Below, piece after piece: positions 45,475 through 56,808 of a stretch of 64,000 nt of DNA (its first letter is position 1; the number at the start of each line of letters is the position of its first letter). Position numbers and translations under genes: made by a program. The notes below the pieces were generated by a model that did not search any database, was not told the origin of the DNA, and was given only the letters and a program-made list of their open reading frames with translations. The DNA lies in the NCBI GenBank assembly GCA_949751835.1, contig CATKHK010000117.1, forward strand, positions 1 through 64,000. The letters run 5' to 3'. This DNA is from Blepharisma japonicum (Eukaryota; Ciliophora; Heterotrichea; Heterotrichida; Blepharismidae).

Positions 45475-45858
45475 TTAAGTATTAATATATAAGAATATCA
45501 GCCTCAATATTTCTCCGAGCACATTCTCCCTTGTAGTTGCTGATGTTCTCCATGGATTTTCAGTCATGTGTCTTGGATTAAAAGCTCCATTATTTTCTGA
45601 TGAATTTTGTTGCCTCTCCAATTGAATATTTTGAATTTCATATTGGGTGCCCTCATCTTTTCTAGCTAAAAGTTACGTTTTCGCTTTTTCTTTTTTATGC
45701 TTAACCTCCATCTTTTGATGATGCGATAAGCATTGCTGAGGTGTCCGAGTTTTGACTTTTGATGAAATTTCTTTTCAAGTATTGCAAGTATTATAAGCAT
45801 TTGTGTATCTTATATGCTCTGCTAGCGACCATCTGCCTTTTGTGAACTTTTTAACCAT
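45475..45858 (-). CDS. small SHAQKYF-type Myb/SANT protein, one 15-nt intron
   Basis: Minus-strand exons 45677-45858 and 45475-45661 give 122 residues. The first 60 residues form one Myb/SANT repeat: FTKGRWSLAEHIRYTNAYNT, TWKEISSKVKTRTPQQC, LSHHQKM. The Trp spacing and the end SHHQK correspond to the SHAQKYF class of single-repeat Myb DNA-binding proteins; the middle Trp is encoded by TGA. A basic patch (KHKKEKAKTK) and a polar, Asn/Gln-rich tail follow. The intron contains the stop that hides the gene from simple frame searches. The start is the first ATG, but the frame is open further upstream, so the N-terminus is not certain. Likely a transcription factor. Confidence 0.72.
45662..45676 (-). 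other. 15-nt intron in Myb gene
   Basis: On the minus strand GTAACTTTTAGCTAG, 15 nt, beginning inside the codon for Thr and carrying an in-frame TAA at its start. Removal joins KAKT to KDEGTQYEI in frame. Confidence 0.75.
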
Positions 45859-46454
45859 TTCAAAAGAAACTTTCAAGAAGAGTTTTATAAATGGTTGAAA
45901 GGATACAAGGATAATAAAAAATTTGGGAATTGGGGATATTTTTGAGCCATCAATATGTGAGTCAATATAGGAATTTTAAAAATTATTTTTTCTATAATCC
46001 AAACGCAGCTTTTCTCAATTGATACTTCAAATATCACGTCACCCAGTGGTGCACCAATATAGATTGCTTTCTGTGGAAAATTCAGAGATTGAATATTCAA
46101 GTAATCTGTTAGAAAAATTGTAACCCATTCATCACACAATATCGTGCAGGATAAATTCTCTATTTGGCATAGAAACTACTTCTGGTACTGCTGGAGAATC
46201 CTTTTCAGCCTCTTGTCCTATTTACCGAGGAGGAAAATCTGCCTGAGATTAAAATCTTGGCTGGTCAGCGTAGCATTACTGTCTCACCTTCACTACTTTA
46301 GTCTGATACAGATTTGGAGGTATCATTCTTTTCCTCAAGATTTAATCCCATAAAGCCTTGATAGCAGAAATAAAGAGGTTGATTTGCTACTTCATTTTAA
46401 TGCATATGGTCTAGTAAATATAAGTCCATAAGAAAGCCAAGAGTTATTATTGCT
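45859..46454 (-). other. unrecognised gene remnant
   Basis: The minus strand has an open frame at 45885-46139 (DEWVTIFLTDYLNIQ, KAIYIGAPLGDVIFEVS) and, further upstream at 46150-46330, coding-like pieces in different frames (EKDSPAVPEVVSMPNREFIL and SSEGETVMLRWPAKILISG). No set of 15-17 nt introns I could find joins them into one protein. Most likely a decayed gene lying between the Myb gene and the ABC array. Confidence 0.4.
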
Positions 46455-46686
46455 TCAGAAGAAAAAATCTCAAAAGCATCATCGTTTAAAGTAAAGAGCT
46501 GCACTCATTGCTTTATCACAATGATTATTATTAAGACATGCAAAAAGGATCTAGTCTTTACTTTTAATCAAATTCAGGAATTTTTACTCACTTAGAATAT
46601 TAAACCAACACTTTAAAATTGGCTTCTTTTTCCTTGTTGTACAATATAATCTAACAGTATTACTAGCAAAAATAATTAATTTAATA

Positions 46687-49600
46687 TTAAATCCCTAAAC
46701 TTTCAAATAAATGCTGCGATTCTTCAGGCCCAGTATGCAGAATCAAGTTTCTAAATAGCGAATCTTGGCTCTCTCCAAGCTCTTTGGGTGTCCCTTTCTC
46801 TTTGCAAGTCCCGTCTTCCATCACAATGATCATATCACTATCAATAATAGTCCTAAGTCTATGTGCAATTATTAGTAATGTGCTATCAGTGAAAGTGCTT
46901 TTTATTTTTTCATGAATTATTTTGTCTGTTTTTTGATCAACATTGGCTGTTGCCTCGTCCATCACGACAATTTTATTGTTCCTAATAAAAGCTCTTGCAA
47001 GGCAGACTAGTTGTTTTTCTCCTTCTGATAAATTAACGCTGTCTCCATTAAACATGGTTTCGAGACCATTTGGTAATGAATTAATAAGGTCACCTAGACT
47101 AGCCTGTTTGCAAGCTTTTATGATGTCATCTTCAGAGTGTTCGTGGAATGGATCTATGTTATCTCGAAAACTTGATATAAAAATAATAGGGTTTTGAGGT
47201 ATCACTGACATCTGTTTACGCAATTTGTGTAATCCAACCATCCTATAGTCTTGATCATCAATAAAAATAGTTCCTGATGTTGGATTTATGAGCCTAAACA
47301 ATACCTGCATAATAGAAGTTTTGCCTGATCCAGTTCTCCCTACAATCCCTACTTTTTGTCCAGGATTTATAGTGATATTTAAATCGTGCAGTGCATAAGG
47401 CAAATTTTCTTGATATTTCATGAATAAATCCTTAATTTCGATTTTTCCTTTGCTTACCACAAAAGGAACATCATTATCAAATTCGCCTTCTTGTGGCAGT
47501 TCTGCATATTCCATAAGTCTCTGAGGAGAGGCCATCAGATTGTTTGCCTCAACAAGACATTCAGACCAGAAACAATAGATAGACCAGCTTACAAGTAAAC
47601 AAATGCACATTGCGGCTAAGCTTTCATCTATATAATCTTTGTAAGTGACTACAATAAATCCATTAATAATACATAGCATAGCTGCTCCTAGAGCCATATG
47701 GATTGTATAAAATCTTAGCACGAGCTCTACACTAATATTGCATTTAAGATTGTACTCAATTGCTGCTTTCATATCTGCAGTAAATTTTTTTTGCAAATTC
47801 AAAGATCTGATAGTAATAATCCCATTTATTGTAGCGGAAGATAATGTCAAAATTGGACTTTTTGACGCTAGCTCAATATCTCTAAGAACTTTTGTCATAG
47901 GAACAATTAGTCTTGATAATCACAGCACATATGCTACATATATGAGAACAATGGCTATATTCGGCAGAATACAAATACTAATAATAATAAGCACAGACAA
48001 AAATTCAATTGACGAAGACAAAAACGAATGGAAAAAATAAGGAAAGGACTCATCCATCAAAAATGTATCTTTCGAAAACCTGTTCATTATCCTCCCTGAT
48101 TGATTTTTATCAAAATAAACTGAATCAGTCTTAGCGATACCTTCCAGCGCTTTGTTATGTAATTTTTCACTTCCTGTTGTAATCCTGAATATCAATATTC
48201 GATACCTACAATATGTAAAAATATATACAATAAACACTATGGCACAAAATATCCAAATATTCATTAAGTCCTCCTGGTCGTCATCAGACTGATTAGTCCA
48301 TATCGCAAGCCATATAACTGGGGCTGACGAAACTGCCTGTGTCAATACCAAAATAATCACCAATATCGAAAAACTTCATATGGTCGTATATCCATATCTT
48401 AGAAATTCATAATAAGTTTTGAGTAGCATTTCTTTCTGTCCCTTCTCTTCCTCTTGTGTAGATAAAGCTTTTTCTCCTTTATCCTCATATTTTATTACTT
48501 TGGCTTCTTTACTTTCTTTGTCCTGCTCTATATCCCGAAGTTTTCCTAGCTCTTCAAGGATTCCCTTTAAGTCTGCTCTGTTATTAAGTTCTTCATTTGT
48601 CCCAAAAAACAGCTGCTTTCCTTGGTGGAGGACAAGGATTTTGTCAGCTTGAGAAATGGTATGGACTTGATGGGTGACTAAAATGATGGTTTTTTCTTTG
48701 AGGAATTCTTTAATACATTGATTGAAGATAATGGATGATACTTTGGCATCAACTGCACTAAGGGGATCATCGAGGAGGAGGATTTCTTTGTTTGAGTATA
48801 CAGCCCTGGCTAAGCTGATCCTAGCTTTTTGACCTCCACTTAAGGTAACACCATTGTCACCAATGAGAGTGTTATCACCTGAGGGCAGCTGAGCTAAATC
48901 CAATTCAAGTCCACAAGCCTTAAGAACTGCAAGGTAAAATTCTTCTTGGTAAGGGTTGTCCATGATGACGTTTTCTTTGATTGTTCCTGATATAATCCAA
49001 GGACTTTGACCAGTATAGGCGAATTTTCCATTGTAATTAATTTTTCCTTTGAGTATATAAATTTCTTGGAGTAGACCTAAGAGTAAGCTGCTTTTTCCGC
49101 TTCCAACAGATCCAATAACAATTAATAATTCTCCAGGTCTTAAATCAAAATTTAGGTCATTTACAGCGGCATCTTGCTTTTTTTCTTCTTTCAGCAGTTT
49201 TTCTGTAGGCTCTGATGAGTTTTCATCTCCTGAAATTTTATCTGAATAGGCAAAAGTTGCATTTTTTACTGAAACCGCAAACTCTTCACTATTATCAAGG
49301 CTAGGGAAATAAGTTTTATCAGCCAATAATAATACTTTTGTTACCCTTTCCATAGTAACTCTGACCATTAATAAGCTGTAAAATGTGAAAATGCTCATTT
49401 TACATATATTGTAATTTAATAAAAGTAAAGTAACTACACAAAACAATGTATCAGCTTCTAGGGTATTACCCAAATGCACATACAGCGAAAAAGTGACTAA
49501 AAAAACCAAAGCAATTCCCGCAAGTCCAATTGTGGTATTTACTGCATAAACACTATAAATATTAAATTTTTCATTAATTTCCCCTCTTCGTTCTTTTTTT

Positions 49601-50451
49601 ATAAGCTCTAAATACTGGTCTTCCATTCCATAAAGCTTGACCACTCTGATTCCTTCTATTAAATTTGAGATCATTTTTAGTCTTCTATCTGTATAAGCTA
49701 CAACATTTGTCCTATATTTGACAGCTGCATTCGAGTATAATAAAATAATTGGAAAATGCAAAAGTACAATTGCCAAGCCTAATATTCCTGCCCAGCCTAT
49801 TAAGAGTCATATAATCACAAAAGAGCCAATAAAAAAGGTTGGGGCTGCAAAAGTCATCATTGCAGGAATAAGGGCATGCAAAAATTCTAACTCAGATGCT
49901 ATTAAATTTGGTATTATCCCCTTATAGTCTCCTTTTGAAATTTCCTCGAAAGAAGTTTTCAGCACTTTTTTATAAATCACATAAGGAACTATCGCTTTTA
50001 CCCTCGCAATTAGCATGCGAAGAGAAAAATGTCCCCAATGGAATGTATAAAAGCATAGCAATGTCGCAATTGCAAAAATTCCTGCAAGTATAAGTCCATC
50101 GACAATATCTGTATTGTCTTCATGTATATAATCTACCATGTAGATAATTATAATTGCTTGAATCAGTCCTAAATTAAAACCAATTATTCCTACTAGTGAA
50201 AATATTGTATAATCCCACCCTATCGTCCTCCATAAAGAATTAAAAAAGTTTGGGTTTTTATTTTTGGATTCTTTATCTCATTCATTTTCAAGCTTTTCTG
50301 CTGAAGAGTCAAATTTGATCCTTTCAGGAATTTCAACTAAATTTGAAGGACTTGGTTTATTTGTATTTCAGAATCGGAGAGGTTGATAAGCCCAAGTCAT
50401 GAAGAGGTCTTGGAATATATTAGCTTTGTCGTAAGCAAAATCTGCTTTCAT
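46687..50451 (-). CDS. ABCC (MRP)-type ABC transporter, copy 1
   Basis: ATG 50449-50451 to TAA 46687-46689, 1254 residues with five or more TGA-Trp codons. Layout TMD1-NBD1-TMD2-NBD2, no TMD0. NBD1: Walker A GSVGSGKSS (about residue 449), signature LSGGQKARISLARA (about 537), Walker B ILLLDDPLSAVDAK. NBD2: Walker A GRTGSGKTS (about 1040), signature NLSEGEKQLVCLARA, Walker B IVVMDEATANVD. The asymmetric NBDs and the finger-like spacing are those of subfamily C, which export organic anions, conjugates and drugs in other organisms. Both catalytic sites look competent apart from the SEGE signature of NBD2. Closely similar copies lie at 51848 and 56809; this one is the most divergent in TMD2 and the linker. 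Confidence 0.93.
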
Positions 50452-50602
50452 AATTAAAAAAATTATAATGAAAGAATAAATTTATTTATGTAAGTATTTT
50501 CAGCTATTTTTCTTATTTCGTAAAAATTAATATATAGCTATATTTTTTTAAAATCCTATACTATGATAGAGAGTTTTTATTCTGTAAAAATTATTGATAG
50601 AA

Positions 50603-50617
50603 TCTGAAAACGGCTAT
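50603..50617 (-). promoter_or_regulatory. conserved 15-mer upstream of ABC copy 1
   Basis: TCTGAAAACGGCTAT on the plus strand (ATAGCCGTTTTCAGA toward the transporter), 152 bases before its ATG. The same 15 bases recur before the other two transporters, while the surrounding spacer is diverged, so selection on a control site is possible. Direction of action is unknown because a divergent neighbour gene starts downstream of copy 3. Confidence 0.4.
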
Positions 50618-50827
50618 TTTAATTACGAGTACATTTATATACAAATTAAAAATGGCTTCTTCTATCTAATTTTTAACATTTATATCTTGCTTTAGTTATT
50701 TATAACTCAAACCTGCTTCTTATTCTCAATGATAAATTTAATCATAATTTTCATAGATAATAATTATTTAATATATATCAAAAGATTCAGATTAAGATCA
50801 GAAATAAAATATTTAATTATGAAATTT

Positions 50828-51030
50828 ATGAATAAATTTTCACATGCTAAGTATGCCAGCAGTCTCTGGTTTTATTACAAAAGGATATTTTTTGCTCTTT
50901 CACTACAGGAAAAGAAATCATAAGTCCATTCCAATCTCAAGAAGGGCTTTATCAAATATAAAATTCGATAATTCAATTATCGAAATGATCAACTAGTATT
51001 TCTGAGAGAGAAAACCGAAATACCTTAACT
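50828..51030 (+). pseudogene. truncated copy of the gene at 61134
   Basis: ATG 50828 reads MNKFSHAKYASSLW, matching MNKYSHAKYASSPW of the intact gene; matching pieces follow (SISRRALSN-like, FDNSIIE, SEREN) with frame damage. Homology stops after about 66 codons, as in the copy at 56130. It is a by-product of the tandem duplication. Confidence 0.8.
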
Positions 51031-51847
51031 CTTGCCGTGTCTATTTTTTCCAATTTTCAAATTTGTGGATTGAAAAATCTTATTTTATCTGGGTCAAGCG
51101 TTTTCTATTACGATATCTTGAGATTCGTTCTAATAACGATTTTCTAGACAATTTTTTAGCCATGCCTTAAAATACGTGCGTTTTCAAGACTATTAAAATC
51201 AACAAATTTATTAGTAAATAATAGTATATACCTTAACGTGAAAAAAAATTATTCTTAAGACACACCAAAAAAACTCTGTATTAAAATAACAGATTCTAAG
51301 TAATTAGATATAAATATTTTATCATGTAAAAAAATATCTAGCATTGCTACCATTTCCAGGTTGATAAAAATGTTTTCGGATAAATAAAATATGTGCCTGA
51401 AGTACATCATCGAATCTAACCATGGAGCGCTAAGACACTATATTTTATTTATCGATTTGTAAATATCATTTCTATTGATTTGCATGCATTCCTTTCTAAC
51501 TAGCTTTATGCATACTAATAATATTAAAAAATCCTAAAATGAAAAATCAACTCCTCGCTTATACTTAAATTCATAGGAAATATGAATTATTATTTCTACA
51601 GAAGAAAAACCCTATATCCAAAAACATCATCTTTTAAAGTTTAGCTACTGAACTCATTGCTTTATTACAATGCTCGTTATTGAAGACATACAAAAAGGAT
51701 CTAATCTTTACCTTTAATCAAATTCATTAAGGGAGTTTCTACTAATCCAGAATATTAAACCAACACTTTAAAATAGGCTTCTTTTTCTTTGTCATCGCTG
51801 CACATATTAATCTAGCAATATTACTAGCAAAAATAATTAATTTAATA

Positions 51848-54800
51848 TTAAATCCCTAGGCTTCCAAATAAATGCTGTGATTCTTCAGGCCCAGTATGCA
51901 GAATCAAGCTTCTAAACAGGGAATCTTGGTTTTCCCCAAGCTCTTTGGGTGTCCCTTTCTCTTTGCAAGTCCCGTCTTCCATCACTATGATCATATCACT
52001 GTCAATAATCGTCCTAAGTCTATGTGCAATTATTAGCAATGTGCTACCAAGAAAAGTGGTTTTTATTTTTTCATGAATTATTTTGTCTGTTTTTTGATCA
52101 ACATTGGCTGTTGCCTCATCCATTACAACGATTTTATTGTTCCTAATAAAAGCTCTTGCAAGGCAGACAAGTTGTTTTTCTCCTTCTGATAAATTAACGC
52201 TGTCTCCGGTGAACATGGTTTCGAGACCATTTGGTAAGGAATTGATTAGGCCACCTAGATTGGCTTGCTTGCAAGCTTTTATGATGTCATCTTCAGAGTA
52301 TTCGTGGAATGGATCTATGTTGTCTCGAAAACTTGATATAAAAATAATAGGGTTTTGAGGTATCACTGACATTTGTTTACGCAATTTGTGTAATCCAACC
52401 ATCCTATAGTCTTGATCATCAATAAAAATAGTTCCTGATGTTGGATTTATGAGCCTAAACAACACTTGCATAATAGAAGTTTTGCCTGACCCAGTTCTCC
52501 CTACAATCCCTACTTTTTGTCCAGGATTTATAGTAATATTTAAATCGTGCAGTGCATAAGGAAAATTTTCTTGATATTTCATGAATAAATCCTTAATTTC
52601 GATTTTTCCTTTGCTCACCACAAAAGGAACATCATTATCAAATTCGCCTTCTGGTGGTAGCTCTGCATATTCCATAAGTCTCTGGGGGGAAGCCATCAGA
52701 TTGTTGGATTCAATAAGACATTCAGACCAGAAACAATAGATAGACCAGCTTACAAGTAAGCAAATGCACATTGCGGCTAAGCTTTCATCTATATAATCTT
52801 TGTACATAACGATAATAAATCCATTAATAATGCATAACATAGCTGCGCCAAGTGCCATGTGGATTGTATAAAACCTTAGCACAAGCTCTATACTAATATT
52901 GCATTTAAGATTGTACTCAATTGCTGCTTTCATATCTGCAGTAAATTTTTTTTGTAAATTCAAAGATCTAATAGTAGCAATCCCGTTTATTGTTGCAGAA
53001 GATAAGGTCAAAATTGGACTTTTTGACGCTAGTTCAATATCTCTAAGGATTTTTGTTATAGGAACAATTATTTTCGACAACCAAAACACATATGCTACAT
53101 ATATGAAAACAACAGCTATGTTCGGTAGGATAAAAATACTAATAATAATTAACACAGAAATAAACTCAATTGCCCCAAACAAAAACTCATAGAAGAAAAA
53201 CGGAAGACACTCATCCATCAAAAACGTATCTTTTGAAAACCTGTTCATCATCCTCCCTGATTGATTTTTATCAAAATAAACTGAATCAGTCTTAGCGATC
53301 CCTTCCAGCGCTTTGTTATGCAATTTTTCACTTCCTATTGTAATCCTGAACACCAATATTCGATACCTACAATATGTAAAAATATATACTATAAATACTA
53401 TGGCACAAAAAATCCAAATATTCATTACGTCCTCCTGGTCATCATCAGACTGATTAGTCCATATCACAAGCCATATAACTGGGGCTGACGAAACTGCCTG
53501 TGTCAATATCAAAATAATCACCAATATCGATAAACTTCATATGGTCGTATACCCATATCTTAGAAATTTATAATAAGTTTTGACTGAAATTTTTTTCTGA
53601 AACTTCTCTTCCTCTTGTGTAGATAAAGCTTTTTCTCCTTTATCCTCGTATTTTATTGCTTTGACTTCTGTACTCCCTTTGTTCTCCTCTATATTCTGAA
53701 GTTTTCCTAGCTCTTCTAGGATTACTTTTAAGTCTTCTCTGCTATTAAGTTCAGCATTTGTCCCAAAAAATAGCTGCTTTCCTTGGTGGAGAACCAGGAT
53801 TTTGTCAGCTTGAGAAATGGTATGAACTTGATGGGTGACTAAAATGATGGTTTTTTCTTTGAGAAAGTCTTTAATGCATTGGGTGAAGATATGGGATGAT
53901 ACTTTGGCATCAACAGCACTGAGCGGGTCATCGAGGAGGACAATGTTTTTGTTTGAGTATACAGCCCTGGCTAAGCTGATTCTTGCTTTTTGACCTCCAC
54001 TTAAAGTAGCACCATTGTCACCTATGAGGGTGTCATCGCCTGAGGACAACTGCGCTATATCCATTTCAAGCCCACAAGCCTTAAGAACTGCAAGGTAAAA
54101 TTCTTCTTTGTAAGGGTTGTCCATGATGATGTTTTCTTTGATTGTTCCTGATATAATCCAAGGACTTTGTCCGGTATATGCGAAGTTGCCATTGTAATTA
54201 ACACTTCCTTTGAGTATATAAATTTCTTGGAGTAGACCTAAAAGTAAACTGCTTTTTCCGCTCCCAACAGATCCAATAACAACCATCAATTCTCCAGGTT
54301 TTAAGTCAAAATTCAATCCCTCTATAGCGGCATCTTGAGTTTTTTCTTTTTCCAGCAGATTTTCTGTAGTCTCTGACAAGTTTTCGTCTTCTGAAATCTT
54401 GTTTGAATAGGCAAAAGTTGCATTTTTTACTGAAACCGCAAACTCTTCACTGCTATCAAGGTTAGGGAAATAAGTTTTATCAGCCAATAATAATACTTTT
54501 GTTACCCTTTCCATAGTAACTCTGACCATTAATAAGGTATAAAATGCAAAAACGCTATATTTGCATGATAAATCGTAATTTAATATAAGTAAAGTGACTA
54601 CACAAAATAATGTGTCAGCTTCCAGCGTATTCCCGAAATGCACATACAGCGAAAAAGTGACCAAAAACACCAAAGCAATTCCTGCAAACCCAATTGTGGT
54701 ATTTACTGCATAAATATTATAAATATTAAATTTTTCCTTAATTTCCTCTCTACGCTCTTTTTTTATAAGTTCTAAATACTGATCTTCCATTCCATAAAGC

Positions 54801-55615
54801 TTGACCACTCTGATTCCTTCTATTAAATTTGAGATCATTTTTAGTCTTCTATCTGTATGAGCTGTAACTTTTGCTCTATATTTTGTAGCTAAATTTGAGT
54901 ATAGTAAAATAATAGGAAAATGAATAATTACTATAACCAAGCCTAATATTCCTTCCCATCCTATTAAGAGTCCGATGATCACAAAGGAGCCTATACAAAA
55001 GGTTGGGGCCGCTAAAGTCATCATTGCAGGGACGAAACCATGCAAAAATTCTAGCTCTGCTGCTATTAAATTTGGGATCATACCTTTATAGTCTCCTTTT
55101 GAAATTTCCCCAAAAGAAGTCCTCAGCACTTTTTTATAAATCACATATGGAACTATCGCCTTTATTCTTGAAATTAGCATTCTGACAGAAAAATGGCCTC
55201 AATGGAATATATAAAAGCATAACAATGTCGCAAACGCAAAAACTCCTGCAAGGATAAGTCCATCGACTATATTTGTGTTGTCATCGTGGATATAGTCGAC
55301 GATGTAAATAAGTATAATTGCTTGAATCAGTCCTAAATTAAAACCAATTATTCCTAATAGTGAAAATTTTGTATAATCCCAACCTACCGTCCTTCATAAA
55401 GCTTTATAAAACTGAGGGTTTTTATTTTTAGATTCTTTTTCCCATTCATTTTCAAGCTTTTCTGCTGACGAATCAAATTTTATCCTTTCCGGAATTTCAA
55501 CAAGGTTTGAAGAATTTGGTTTGTTTGTAGTTCAGAATCGGAGAGGCTGATAAGCCCAAGACATGAAAATGTCTTGGAATATGTTAGCCTTGTCGTAAGC
55601 AAAATCTGCCTTCAT
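51848..55615 (-). CDS. ABCC (MRP)-type ABC transporter, copy 2
   Basis: ATG 55613-55615 to TAA 51848-51850, 1255 residues. Same architecture and motifs as copy 1: GSVGSGKSS, LSGGQKARISLARA, LLDDPLSAVDAK in NBD1 and GRTGSGKTS, LSEGEKQLVCLARA, VVMDEATANVD in NBD2. The NBD2 half is nearly identical to copies 1 and 3 in long runs, whereas TMD1 and the NBD1-TMD2 linker vary; the acidic linker (ENKGSTEVKAIKYEDKGEK) is the most variable part. This pattern suggests either gene conversion in NBD2 or relaxed/diversifying change in the substrate-binding TMDs. No frame damage. Confidence 0.93.
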
Positions 55616-55802
55616 AATTAATAAAATATAATAAAACTACCACTTTATTTTAGAGTTCATTGACTACTGTTTTGCTAATAGAAATTGTTTTCTTGAAGAA
55701 GGGTTATTTACACAAAAATTGCTCTATAGAAACGCAGATGTCTATTCTTAAGTCTTTTACAGTTGATTAAGGATCTATCTATCATAAAAATTGTAAGAAG
55801 TG

Positions 55803-55817
55803 TCTGAAAACGGCTAT
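55803..55817 (-). promoter_or_regulatory. conserved 15-mer upstream of ABC copy 2
   Basis: TCTGAAAACGGCTAT, identical to the elements at 50603 and 60733, 188 bases before the transporter start. Confidence 0.4.
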
Positions 55818-56129
55818 CTAAATTTTTAGTAAATTTGCAAATTAAAATAAATGGCTTCAATTATACTGTTTTTAGCATTTAATTTACTTATTTATTCAAT
55901 AATCCCTTAAAATTAAGAATTAGTTTAGCATAAAATTAAGTCTGTTTCTGTTATATTTCTTCCATTTCATTGTCAATAATTAATAATAATTTGCTAATAG
56001 ATCTTTTTTTTAAGAGATCTAAATAATCGCATTTTTATTAAAAAAAAGAAAAATTTTTAAAACAAATGATGATTTTTATAAAAACTGATTCGATTAAGAT
56101 TAGAATAAGAATATTTGATTATGAAATTT

Positions 56130-56345
56130 ATGAATAAATATTCATATACTAATTAAGCAAGCAGTCCCTGTCTTATAATAAACAAGATATTTTAGCACTT
56201 TTATAAATGAAAAAGAGCCCATAAAGTCTCATTACAGTCTCAAAAAGGACCTTATCAAATATAAAATTTGATAATTCTATTCGAAAAAATAAATGATATT
56301 TCAGCTATTTTTGAAAGAGAAAACAAAAAAGCCCTAACTTCCTAT
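56130..56345 (+). pseudogene. truncated copy of the gene at 61134
   Basis: ATG 56130 reads MNKYSYTN and then TAA; later pieces match the intact gene (FDNSI, FERENKKALT). It is more damaged than the copy at 50828 and ends at the same point. Confidence 0.75.
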
Positions 56346-56808
56346 GTTCGCGATGATTCTTGCATGTTAAGGAAGGGAGCTTAAAAGTAATCAAAAAAAA
56401 CTTACCTTTATTATAAGAATAAACCGGACTAGTGAATATCATTTTTTATTGATTTTGCATGCAATCTATATATTAGTTAGCTTATAACTAAAATGCTAAA
56501 ATTGAAACACATTCCTTCGCTTATATATAAATTCATAGGAAATATGAATTATTACTTCTATAGAAGAAAAACATATATCTAAAAGAATCATTTTTAAAGT
56601 AAAGCGACCACACTCATTACTTCATTACAATGCTCGCTATTGAGCACATACAAAAAGGATCGAATCTTTACCTTTAATCAAATTCATTAAGAGAATTTCT
56701 ACTAGCCCAGAATATTAAACCAACACTTTAAAATTAAAATTCTTTTTCATTTTCATAGCTGTCCAATATTAATCTAACAATATTGCTAGCAAAATGATTA
56801 ATTTAATA

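Larger units (their letters stand above)
46455..51030. repeat. ABC tandem unit 1
   Basis: First of three head-to-tail units. The left end is within the 3' flank of the transporter (shared words CATACAAAAAGGATC-like and AATATTAAACCAACACTTTA); the right end falls inside a truncated copy of the neighbour gene, after the equivalent of its residue 66. Confidence 0.8.
50452..51847. other. ABC unit junction
   Basis: Contains the upstream region of transporter 1, the truncated neighbour-gene copy (50828-51030) and, from about 51440, the 3' flank of transporter 2. 51040-51430 is AT-rich sequence with no gene. Confidence 0.55.
51440..56345. repeat. ABC tandem unit 2
   Basis: Second unit, same organisation as units 1 and 3; it shares extra left-flank sequence (TTGCATGCA region, AATTCATAGGAAATATGAAT) with unit 3 only. 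Units 2 and 3 are therefore the closer pair at the left end. Confidence 0.8.
55616..56808. other. ABC unit junction
   Basis: Holds the upstream region of transporter 2, the truncated neighbour-gene copy (56130-56345) and from about 56440 the 3' flank of transporter 3. No other gene. Confidence 0.55.
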
